Source of the DNA: Heliocidaris tuberculata
Taxonomy: Eukaryota > Echinodermata > Echinoidea > Camarodonta > Echinometridae
Assembly: GCA_025618425.1 (NCBI GenBank)
Contig: CM046832.1
Span: 50,896,553-50,960,552 of the forward strand
Length of the DNA: 64,000 bases
Direction of reading: 5' to 3'
Part shown: in pieces, positions 1 to 11,000 of the stretch
Layout: the number at the start of each line of letters is the position of its first letter
Numbering within the stretch: the first letter of the stretch is position 1
The notes under the pieces: model-generated
Database searches by the model: none
What the model saw: the letters and a program-made list of their open reading frames with translations, nothing else
Told to the model about the DNA's origin: nothing
Made by a program: the position numbers and the translations under genes

Positions 1-241
1 ACCTGTATGAAACAAATCTATTCCTTCATCAGAAACTGTAAAATTTTCTGTACTGAGCAAATAGGAGAGGAACTCGCAAGATACGTCATGAAGTTGCCAT
101 TTTGTGCTTTATTGATTACAACTTCAAAAATTTGTAACTTTCTTATTCTTTTGTAGGATTTTGCTTAAACTCTTACTAATCTGCTTCTCTCACTTTTCTG
201 ATTTTACTCTAATCAACTAAATACCAGGGTGGACTTTCCCT
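1..241 (-). repeat. TTAA-type foldback MITE, family C, cut by window edge
   Basis: The segment matches the right half of the complete element at 46615-47119: both carry 'ctcgcaagatacgtca', a 'gattacaacttcaaa' stretch and end in 'agggtggactttccct'. The flanking TTAA seen in the full copy is TCAA here. No coding content. Orientation is relative and arbitrary. Confidence 0.7.
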
Positions 242-3200
242 TCAAGAAGTAGCATGCATGTACATGCAGTAGTGCACACTGCTACAATGTAGGCCTACTG
301 TACATGATCTACTTGTCTAGCAGTAGATGGCTATGGGCTTGTAGACATTGACTTAAATTGTAAGATGAAAACTGTGGAACCAATTCACTTAATGATGAGG
401 CCTTGAGATATATGCAGTGTTTGATACATCTGGCTTTAAACATGCCGTATGGCTCATTCAGTGCCTATGTACAAGAATGTTATTTCTTCTTCCCGTTTTT
501 CATTGTTGATTATTTATTCCTCCCTCTTTTTTTCTTCTTCAAAGCACTCCAATGATCGAAAGCCATTAAGACATTTCAATAGGAATAACCACCACATTGT
601 ATGCATTGGGCCTCAATAAAAGCTTTAAATGTTACGCTCGGTAGCCCTGTTGAATTAAATCTGAATTATTCCATTTACCCCTACTGAGAGAGAAGCAACG
701 CTTGGGCCATCCGGCTGTATCTAAAAAGCATACGCAGATTGCTGTACACAAAAGCCTTGCACACGCTTGCCTACAGTATGCTGTATCCTGCACAGTGGGG
801 AGGTTGAAAAAAAGCCCTTTGCTGCAGTGCACCAGCAGCCAGCGAAGAGGGCACGCATTATGCATGCAGGCTCATTTATTATGAATGCTGTAATGCGAGG
901 CAATGTGTGATGGCCAGTTCGGCTGGCTATGTTTTTTGCCTCTGAATGTTCAAGGCAGTGCTGCTGGCCCTTCTTTTATTTGAAGGATGCACAGTGTGCA
1001 GTGCTGCCTTGGCTAGCTGTGCCACTGATATTGAAGGCTAGCTGAATGAGAAACTCAAAACATGCCCTCACAGGGGTCAACAGTCTTTCTTTATCTCATG
1101 TAAGCCTTGTAAGGTACCACTTGGAATATTCATGTTAGCCAAGACTGAATGGAAACAAATTTTCATGCAAAAAAACAAAAAAACTGTTCTTCCCCCCCCC
1201 CCCTTCCTCTCTTCATTCCAGTGGATTATTTTTTATTGTTATTTGAGCATCTCTTATTTATCCTGGTACTTGTGGTCCTGGTACTTGTGGACAGAATATG
1301 TAAGGGTTGTTTTCACCTTTTCATACTTGCACATGTAACCATACCTGAACAGCAGCCTACATGTACCAGGGACTTGTCTCTGTGACAGTGACGTGCATGT
1401 GCATTGTACAATGCAGACCTGTCTGTTACCACAAACTCATAGCATAGGTCAATGTTGACTTCAAGATAAACCTCTGTTCTGGTAACACTTATGATGGAAA
1501 TAATTTCATAGAAGATGTACCGGTATTTAAAAGAGAAGGGGGGGGGAAAAAAAGGACAAAGATATTGAGCTACATTTTGAGCCAATTTTGCAGCAAGAAA
1601 CTTTCGCGAATTGCCATAACTCTATGTGGTTTCAATTGTGATTTTATTATTTCGCGGCGTGAAACTTGCGCAAATCCCGACCACTGACGAAATTTGCGAC
1701 AGTTTCATGCACGCAAAAATTTCTGGTTTTATGGTATATCCGATTGCTCTCAAACCTGGTTTCACTCACAACTAAAGGTTACATATAGCTTTATATTTTG
1801 GTACTTGTACTTGAATGTTTTAGTGACAGAGTCATCGCCATTAGGTCTTCAATTTTCCAGGGTAATGTGACAATGCTAAACAATTTCACTTGTTGACCTA
1901 ATTACCCATATTGAGGCAATCAATCAACTGGAGACTCAAATTTTACAAACTTACATATACAAATCCTTTTCTATATGTAACTAATGGGAACCGGCCTGTT
2001 TTTCTTGACCTCATATGGTATTTGGCAACTCCCAACTTCTTAGAAGCTAAATTTCTTGTGTGGCTTAGTTGCACATGAAAACACAAGACATACCATGGGG
2101 AAGTTGACTAGTACAGTTCATACTTTATAAGCTTCGTTCAGACTCACTCATTGAATTTCATATTTCTGTTTATATTTTTTGTCATCCTTCAATTTTTAGT
2201 AAATTTTAATTTGTTAGAGGTCACAATATTCCATTAATCTTTTCTGAACTCAATGAATTCTGTTCTTTTTGGTACTTACTCTATGATGTATTGTGTAGGA
2301 CTCAAATCATGCAAAATTCATTTAGGTGACTGAAATTTTATATATTTTAGATATTTGCTGGCATAAAAATATAAGCTCTACTCAGCGGCTCTACTCAGTG
2401 GCACCACTAGAGGGGGTGTGGGGGGTGTCACATCCCCGGCCCCCACTCAAAATTTCTGTCAGCAAATTTGCCACCTCTGTCAGCAAAAAAAAAAAAAGAG
2501 GGGGGAAAAGGGAGAGGGAGGAGGAAAGAGAAAATGAAAGGAGAAGGGAAGGAAAAGAAAATGAAGGATTTTCAAAGTTCTGATATTCGGGCTGCAAGAT
2601 GCCAGAATATCCACATACAAGTTGTATTTGGGCAGTGAGGTTCCCGGATAATTATCTATCTTCTATACATTTTCATAGATGTGTGATGTTCCCATAGAGT
2701 TTGGCTTGGTCTGCATACTTTTTATATTTGTATTTTTGTATTAAAAAAAAAAAGATTATTGAGTAGATAGGTCATATCCTTTGATAGAATACCAAACAAA
2801 TCGAATTGATGACTGAGCCTGCCACTGTATCTCCTTCTATTTTTCAAGCCAGATTTAACAATTTATTTTATGGAACACTTTGGGTCTCTATCGGACTAAA
2901 TCTTATTATGTAAACGAAAATGCCTCATTGATTGTCAACAAAGGGCAGAGCTGAGACATGCCTGCATTTCATTTAGTCCGGTCATTGCTCAGTGGGGATC
3001 TGATAGAGCTGTCTGTAAGGATCTCAGCAGAGTGTACACGAATGTCTTGACAAAGCATTCAGTGGTAAAAGGCCTCGTTGTGTGAATAGTATAGAGTGAA
3101 TATAAAAGTCCTGCTGTTTGTGAAAACCCAGTGGATTTTTCTTCCACCTTTTTCCCCTCTAAATTTGCGAGTCTCAAGGATTAAGTTTGTAAGAAATGTT

Positions 3201-3896
3201 GATGTAAAAAAAAAATTTTGTCTTAGTATTATGCAGTGTACGCATACAGATGTATATATGCTGTTTTTTCAATGATCCAAAGGTTTGTTGTGTGTAAAGA
3301 TTAGAACAATTTTTTTTTAAATTTCAGTTTGAAATTTCAAAGTAGTTTATTGAATGTCAGACCTCACTTCTTTCCTTCAAAGTCGGATGGAATATTCTGT
3401 TATTTGATAAATCACCAATGACAGAGTTGTCTGAGCATGCGCATACATTAAGTTGAGTTGAAAACAAGAGTTTATGGCAGTTTTTCACACAAAAACCCTC
3501 CCTTACACAACTTATCAGTGCCTTACTTGAACTGATCGTCAAGTCCAAACTTTGTTTTGATATTTGTTATTCTTGGTAAGAATTTTATAACTCTCTTTGC
3601 TCACCGACCTCTTGTGTAAAAGATGCTACATGTGTAGTCCATGTGGTTGAAAGATATAACAACAAATCTAAAAACATTCACAACATGAAATGTACCAAAT
3701 TTCACCAAAAAGATATTTTTTACTCTAAAACATGAATCATTTTGCATAAAACTTTACTTTTGTACTACATGTATGGCTGAGTTAACTGCAATTTACTATA
3801 TATGTTTGTTTATGATAGGCTATGACTATGATACATGTAACTAAAGAGATCTGGGGGGGGGGGTTTTATGTGTACATGGGTGGTTGCTTGCCTCAG
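242..3896. other. Non-coding stretch, repeats only
   Basis: No exon-like coding segment is recognisable. It holds poly(C) at about 1191-1203, a 'cgcgaa/cgcaaa' palindromic dispersed repeat at about 1590-1735, a purine-rich tract at 2484-2570 and a poly(G) run at 3853-3863. The signal-peptide exon of ACVR2 may lie here or before the window, but I could not identify it. Confidence 0.5.
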
Positions 3897-4034
3897 GGGG
3901 GCGTTTCATGAAAGGACTTGTCAGATATTTTATCCGACAAATTTGCTCTCAGCCAATCAGATGCAAGGATTTCAGTAGCTTATAACAGTTGTCGGATAAA
4001 AATCACTGACAAAACGCTTGATGAAATGCTCCCC
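3897..4034 (+). repeat. Short foldback MITE, family E
   Basis: About 138 bp with inverted ends (GGGGCGTTTCATGAAA at left, TTGATGAAATGCTCCCC at right) and the core 'ctcagccaatcagat' followed by 'caaggatttcagtagctta'. A second copy with the same core lies at 34064-34211, inside a SINE. Confidence 0.8.
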
Positions 4035-4394
4035 AGATCCCCAAGAGTGTAATATGTTCTGCTTTTTTATGATTATCCAACCATTAAAATCCTCATTTCC
4101 TGTTGAATGAAAGGTATATTTTCCTTTGTGAATTTCGTCATATTTTGTATAGATATGTTGAGTTCGCTGGTTATTTATAGAACCACAGTGTAGTTCATTT
4201 ATTCTCAAAATAGTATATTGAAGGTTAGGAAACCTGTGAAAAAAAGAAGTGCAACAATCTGTGCAAATGTGCATTATTGATTTTCATGTAGGTTTACATC
4301 ATGGCAGAACTCGCAACTCTCTGATTACATGTAGTCCTATAAGCTATGTTACAGTACATGTACGTTATATCAGGGCTGTCAACCCTCCATCATT

Positions 4395-4720
4395 TTGGTG
4401 GGAGTCTCACGCCACCACGCTCATTCTCCCGCCCGCCGTCCCACCAGTGGTAAAAAGAGAGCCCAAAACGCTGATGACCTTTTTTTTTGCTTGTCAGAGA
4501 ATTTTCAAGTAAAAAGAGAGCCGAAAACGCTGATGACCTTTTTTTTTTTTTTTTTTTGCTTGTCAGAGAATTTTGGAGTAAAAATACGCTCCAAAATGAC
4601 GATTTTAAAAGCATTAATTTACCATGATTTAATTTCTGGCGCTGGTCACACCGGGCGAGAGGAAAAAAAAAATGAATCTCCCTCCCAGCAGTTCCCCAAA
4701 GTTGACAGCCCTGGTTATAT
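4395..4720. repeat. Dispersed repeat with a two-unit tandem inside
   Basis: Two adjacent units (4448-4509 and 4510-4576) share 'aaaaagagagcc', 'aaaacgctgatgacc', a T-run and 'gcttgtcagagaatttt'. The T-run/'cttgtcag' part recurs around 49590-49650 and 59165-59235, tying this to the 'ggatccagga' repeat family there. Confidence 0.6.
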
Positions 4721-4908
4721 TTACACTTTATAAATTCAGATTGGCATCAGGACAATAACTGCATAAGAAGTTGCTATCTAGGCCTATACAAAGTCGGGAA
4801 ATTTCTTTACATGCTGGAAGTGCTTCTTAGAATTGTCAGGTTACACGTTCATGTAGGCCTAGATTTAGAATATACAGGTGTACATGTAGGGCCATATGTA
4901 AGCCTATG

Positions 4909-5279
4909 GCCCGAATTCACAAAGGAGGTTTAAACCATGGCTAAGGTTTAAACCTCCGTAAGCGTACTAAAATAAGTGTAAATAAGCGCACATTGCCCAT
5001 GCATGCTTAACCCTTTCAGGACAGGAATTATTTAAAGGCTAAATTGATCACATTTTGTTCTTCAAATTGGCAACAATAATATTTTTCTTGTAGTGCTACA
5101 TAGTTCTTATAAGGTGTAATGTTTTTTAGAACAATGCATCTGGTATACTTTTTAGAGCTCTGAATAAAGTGTTATTGAGGCAAACCACAAAATGTGGTCA
5201 ATTGTCTTGAAAGGGTTAAAAAACCCAGGAGGGGGTTTAAACCATGGTTTAAACCAAACCTCCTTTGTGAATTCGGGCC
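4909..5279. repeat. Foldback MITE interrupted by a second MITE
   Basis: The outer element begins GGCCCGAATTCACAAAGG and ends with the exact complement CCTTTGTGAATTCGGGCC. Both sides continue into 'aggtttaaaccatgg'-type arms. The arms are separated by an independent TTAA-flanked element (5011-5215), so the outer element inserted first. Confidence 0.85.
5011..5215 (-). mobile_element. piggyBac-like MITE, family A, deleted copy
   Basis: It starts CCCTTTCAGGACAGG, ends CTTGAAAGGG and is bounded by TTAA on both sides (5007-5010 and 5216-5219). Reversed, it matches both ends of the 407-408 bp copies at 24409-24816 and 33532-33938, but lacks about 200 bp of their interior. A TTAA duplication plus CCC/GGG tips is the hallmark of piggyBac-type insertion. 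No transposase is present. Confidence 0.85.
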
Positions 5280-6409
5280 TATATGTTTGCATCATGGCCT
5301 GCAGTAGGTAATGTTAGGTTACACACGAATGGTACATTATGTAGCATACAACAGTATGTGCATGTTGGTGGGCCTTCGATATATAGCTAAGTAGTCTTGC
5401 ACATCTACCACGTATGGAGATTGGCAGATAAAACGCTGAAGTAGGGAAGCCCTTGCATTACTCATACATAATGAGTGAAGCTAGAATAGTAGAAATGAGA
5501 ATTCTGGGAAATGTGATGTGGTGGACATGTAGATTGCACTCTTTGTCCTTGCCATAGACTGTATTAATGTAATTGCACAGGCCTACATGTACCTCTTTTG
5601 GTCACAGTACAACCATATTCATTCCCATGTACATGTCGTAGGTTTACCTACATGTGCGTATAATTTTCTCAGGTATTTAGATGTATTGTTTACTCTTCAA
5701 TTTCAAAAACAAACTAACACTTTTTCAAGTTTGTACTTATTTTGGTAATATTTAGGCTCCTAAACTCCTCCCGGTACATGTATATGTAGGGCCTGCATGT
5801 AGGGCCTGCATGTCTGGCCGTAGACTAAATATCTTCAGAATTAATGTGAATTTTTCCCCCTAGAACACATCCTTCATCCTCGCTGTGCAAAAACATGAAT
5901 TGAGTTTACCATACGCATGTAAGATCCTAATAAGAAAGACTTCCATTTTTCTGACTCTGAGCATCATATAAGTGACCCTGACTCTGACATTGACCCAAAT
6001 GGCAAAAGGAGATGTGTAATTTCCTTGCTACAATCACAACACGGTTGGGGTGGATTTCATATTTTGCTTCATTTGCCATTTAAATTTAAGGATGTGATGA
6101 AGTTACCCTTAAACAAATAGGAAAAAAACGAACAATAACAACAACAAGAACCCAAAACAACAACATAAAACATTGCATACATGTAGGCCTGTGCATTGAA
6201 AATTATATATGGTTTTATCAAGGAGTTATAACTCCTTGGTTTTATCAGGTATTTCAAAGTGAAAGAGAACAAATTATTAAGAATGTTACGAGGTACGGTA
6301 ATCTAAATTATTTTTCACCTTCATTTGTCTAATTATTCCGTTGCTCTATTCTTCAAGCTAAACATTCCACTGTACTTGTCGTTGTGATGTTACATGTAGG
6401 TACATGTAT
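5280..6409. other. Non-coding, no recognisable gene
   Basis: AT-rich sequence with many 'acatgta' words; no exon-like segment, tRNA or clear element is seen. Confidence 0.5.
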
Positions 6410-6807
6410 TTGCAAAAGTTATTCATGAGTTTTGATTATATTGAGGTAAATGTAGTTCCTTTGAACTACATGCATGCAAATCCCCCTTGTATCCTTTTCT
6501 CTGATTTGTTCTCCGGTTTTCTTGTTTAAAGGGGCCAGTGTGAACCTACCCTGTGCAAAAAATAATTGAGAGCCTTGAATATTCAGGTTGTTCCTTTGAA
6601 GTGACCCTATATACATGTAACCTCTCTTTCTCTCAGATTTGTTCACCAGTTGTCCTGTTTGAAGGTGCCAGTGTGAACTTACCCTTAGGCAGCACCAGCT
6701 GCCACCTGTACAACAGCCATGAGTGTACAAAATTTAATCATCAGTTTTGAATATTCATATACATTGAAGTAATCCTCCCTTCTCTTTATTTCTGCTTTGT
6801 TCTCCAG
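6410..6807 (+). pseudogene. Two degenerate tandem copies of the ACVR2 ligand-binding exon start
   Basis: Two upstream units resemble the 3' intron end plus the first part of the exon at 6808. Copy 2 (6650-6730) follows a 'ttgttcaccag' acceptor-like sequence and reads [15 protein letters not shown], then a Cys-containing segment like the true exon, before diverging with no donor site and hitting a stop. Copy 1 (about 6517-6557) reads GASVNLP after an acceptor changed from ccag to ccgg, then stops. Each unit also shares a 'ttcctttgaa'/'ttgaatattca' upstream part, so the duplicated unit was roughly 125-165 bp. These are probably unspliced relics rather than alternative exons. Confidence 0.85.
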
Positions 6808-8037
6808 TTGTCCTGCTAGAAGGTGCCAGTGTGAACCTACCCCTGGGCAGCACCCATTGCCACCTGTACAGCAGCCAGGAGTGCGAGAAGGATGGCACCA
6901 AGTGTGGCAACACCACCGAGGAGTGCGACAACAAGGAAGCAGAGATACCGTCCTGCTATGTCCTCTGGAAGAATGAAACTTCCTTGGGAGGTGGTGTAGA
7001 GGTGAGTGAAAGAACTTGGCTGAAGACATTCATAAGTCGCTTAGGACAAACAGAGGTGAATACACAAAATTCATGGCTATGCAATAGTCTACAGCAGTGG
7101 GACACCAAGATAATTCATCCAAATAATGAAATTTAGAATCTTATGTACAAACACCACTCTTCTTTGGTGATCAAGCTGTTCAGTAGATTCAGGAAAGTTA
7201 GGCATTTGAAGCATAAAATTGTACCTCCAGGGATTTTTTTTCTTCATAATGTTAGCTGCATGTAGCTTTGTGCTGCCCTCTTGCACTGAGAGAGGAAAAT
7301 TGTGTTCGCGTTTCATTGGGTGCTGTAGTAGAGCATAGAGGACAGCAAAATTATATGCTTTAACCAAGAGCGTATTGGTTTAAAAGTACCGGTACAAGGT
7401 TATATCATAACATTGGATGAGTGGCAGAAGGTATTATGTTTTGAACAAATATCCCATATCAATTGTTTCCCCCATCCCCTCCACACTATCTCTTTCCCCC
7501 TTTTCTCCCTTTCCTATTCTCCCTCCCAGTTGCCTCTTCTGTTGCTGCTCATCTGCCTGGCAATCGTCATACACCTGTATCCTAAATATATTCAAGGATG
7601 TATGCACCTCTTTCTGTCTTCACATAGTCGTATCCACCGTGTAACAGCATTTTGCCCATCTATGGCACTTAATGCAGTACATATGAATGACAGAATGACC
7701 ATCAAATAATGGGATATTTTTTTAACAAAAAAAAAAGAAAAATGTTGCCTATGTCTCTTGCAGATATGAACATTGTCTGCAAACGTTTAATTTCCAGCTT
7801 GATACACACTCTGATCAGTGTGCCAGATGCCATATTCTTAATTGCAGATTCATACATCAATATGGCAATACTGCAATATTGCCTACGTGCCTTTCTGATA
7901 TGAATGCTGGCCAAGGAAAGTCATCCAGATATGATCTTTACACAGAAATGGAATTTGTGTAATCTTTTCTTTCATACAGTGTCATTTTATATATATATAT
8001 ATATCTTTCTCTCTTTCTTTCTCTCTCTTTCTCTCTT

Positions 8038-8068
<31 letters not shown>

Positions 8069-11000
8069 CTCTTTCTCTCTTTCTCTCTCTCTTTCTCTCA
8101 TGTAAGAAGTAAGAAAATTCATCCAAGGACCTCTTCTCTAAATAGGGATGCACATGTGTGATATTTGAATCATGGTCTGCCATGGAACAGGGGCTATGCA
8201 AAGAGATGTACTATACATGTATTTGTGCATTCATAAGGCTGTTAAGTCACCATACACCCACAGGTTCTTTATATAATCTTACAGCATGAATCACTGCCTC
8301 CTGGTAGTAATCCATTCAGCCGATTCACCTCTCTTAGTGTTATACAGGCAGGAGAGTCACGCAAGACGTACCATTGTTTCTTCTTGTCAGGTCCTGTGTG
8401 GGATGAACGCATGTCTTAATTCTGTTCCTCATCTGTGAACTTGTTCTTCTCAAGGTTCATTTCTGGTTGTCCTTTCTCTTTCCCACTTGTTATGTTTTTA
8501 CCACAGTAAATGTGGGAAACACAGCCATATTGTTTTTCCTTGTCTTTAGGTTGGAGGATGAACATTCATTTCACTCATTTGTTGCCACACCTTTCCATGT
8601 ACAATAGACCGCTTCTGTAATGTATACACATTTATGCACATAATTCTCTGAGCACCTAGTGACGAGCTATTCCATTAACCTGCTTTTTATAAATGAGCCT
8701 CAATACTTGGAATCCAGTTTGCATACATTATCTGTTGCTATGTCCGGCAAGCTTTCAGGTTGTCAAGAACAACCTTTGTTTGAAAGGTATGTATAAAATT
8801 TGCATATACATTACCGAAGCGGTCTATTCCCAAGTAATATTGTCACTTGAGCCTGAATTCTTCTGATCTCTCTAGCAATTGATTTCACCAAGCAGACATG
8901 TGCCATCATCAGTTCACCTGTTCATGTATTCGCATAAATAGACTGGTCAGCTTGCTAATTTATTCAAATTTATGGATTTTTTTCTCCCAGAACCACTTTT
9001 CTATGAATAACATGTATTTACTTCACCTGTTATGAATGATAGCACCTGGGTTGAAATTGTCTTGCATACATTGGTTGTTGCATATCAGACAAGCTTCAGG
9101 CAGGCTCTAGATTTGTGAAAAACACCCATTGTTGAAGAAGAATGCAGAAAATTTGAATATTTTAGTAAATTGGTTTGGTATTCATGAGGGAAATTACAAG
9201 GGATAGAATCTGTAAAAAAAAAGTTTAAAACAACTTTCTTCATTGTCTTTCACTGGACAGGTGACCAAATGAATGCCCTTTTGTTTGTAAGGCCCATGCT
9301 GTACTGAAAAACTCCAATGAATTGGCACTGATATTGATGTGATGATTCAATGCTGAATTACATCAGAAAATTTAATCTGATATACTCTTTGCAAATCGTA
9401 AGCTAAATTCAAATGAATCCTTTTAATTGTTTATGAAAGGTAAACATGATTAATCATGTATTTTTTTTCTACACCGAGTACTTAATCAGGCAGTTTTTGT
9501 GAATGTCCGTAAAAGTTTTTTAGAAAGATTTTTTCTTTCTTTTTGTCCTATGTTCTTCTGTCTTTCTCTTAGTGTTGCTGTCTGTTTTGTTACTCATATT
9601 GCAATCAGTGTTCGTTTCTGTCAGTCTGTCATTCTGCCAGTTGTTTCTTTCTTTCTCCCTTTCTCTCTTTCTTGCCATCTTTTTATTATTCATATCGGTT
9701 CCTGTGGCTGTCTGCCTCTGTCTCTCTGTTATTGTGTTGTGGCCTCTTCCTTTTCATACTCTTCATATTTCTCTTTCTCTCTCTCTTTTTTCTTCATCTC
9801 TCTATCATGTTAAAATGGATTATTTATTTGCAAAAGGATACTTTCAGGTGAAACTAATGTTGAGACTTTATGTATTAATACCCATTGACAACAATTTTAT
9901 TTAATGGTAACTTTTTTTTTTTTTTTCATTTCACACTGATCGCTCAATTAATTGAATATATATTTGGTCTTATGATCTTAACTTGTCAGAATCACCAATA
10001 TTACTACCTCCTTTTTCGGTCATGATTTGTCCTGCTTCCCCCCCCCCCCCTTTTTTTTTCTTTTTTCCTTTTTCCTTTTTCCTTTTTCTTTTATATGTTT
10101 TCCTTTTTCTTTTATATGTTTTCCTTTTCCTTGTCGTTTCGTGTTTGTTTGTTGTTCTGTAATACTGTTTTGTGTTTTCCAAGTCTTCATAGGCACAATT
10201 TGAAACAATTTTATTTTTTTTAGTGGATCCCCCACATTTCCTCAGAAATTATGAATTTCTTTTAATAATTCATTATAATAATTTATTTATATGTTCAGTG
10301 TACTTGTACAATAAATTAAGAAAAAATGAATTTGTACATATGTTTTTCATATTTTCTGTTATAATATCTGTAAAGCCATTGTCTTTTCTTTCTGTTGGAA
10401 ATGAAATAAATACGAATTTGAATTTGAATTTGAAATTTGAATTTGAATGATTAGGGGGCTAATTGCCCTCAGTCCCATTTATTTTTCCTTGCCACTCCCT
10501 AAACCACTCTCATCTTTGTTCTTGTTTGTCTGTAGGTGATGATGCGAGGCTGCTGGCAGAATCAGGGTGACTGTCTCGACATGGACTTCTGCATGAGCTC
10601 CAGTCCTGCAGACCAGAACCTCTTCTTCTGCTGCTGTGTGGGCAACCTGTGCAACATGAACTTTTCTTTCCTCCCTACCCCAGAACCTACCCCCACCGTT
10701 ACGCAGACAACAGTCACAGGTCATTCTTTTACTTCATAGATTTTCATGCCTAAAGATTTTCTAAAGGGCCGACAATGTCAACTTTTCTTTTTCATTTTAA
10801 ATACACTAAATACACCTTGTGTATGTCATGTTGTTAATATGGTTCAACTCACAGATTTTAAAGGAAAAAGAAAATTTCACATTTGACAGAGTATAGCATA
10901 CATATTTGAATAGTTTTTTATTAGCTTTGCTATTATGTGTTATGTGATTTGTAACTTTTTAATGATAATATTATTAACCACAGCACAGAATATGGCAAGT

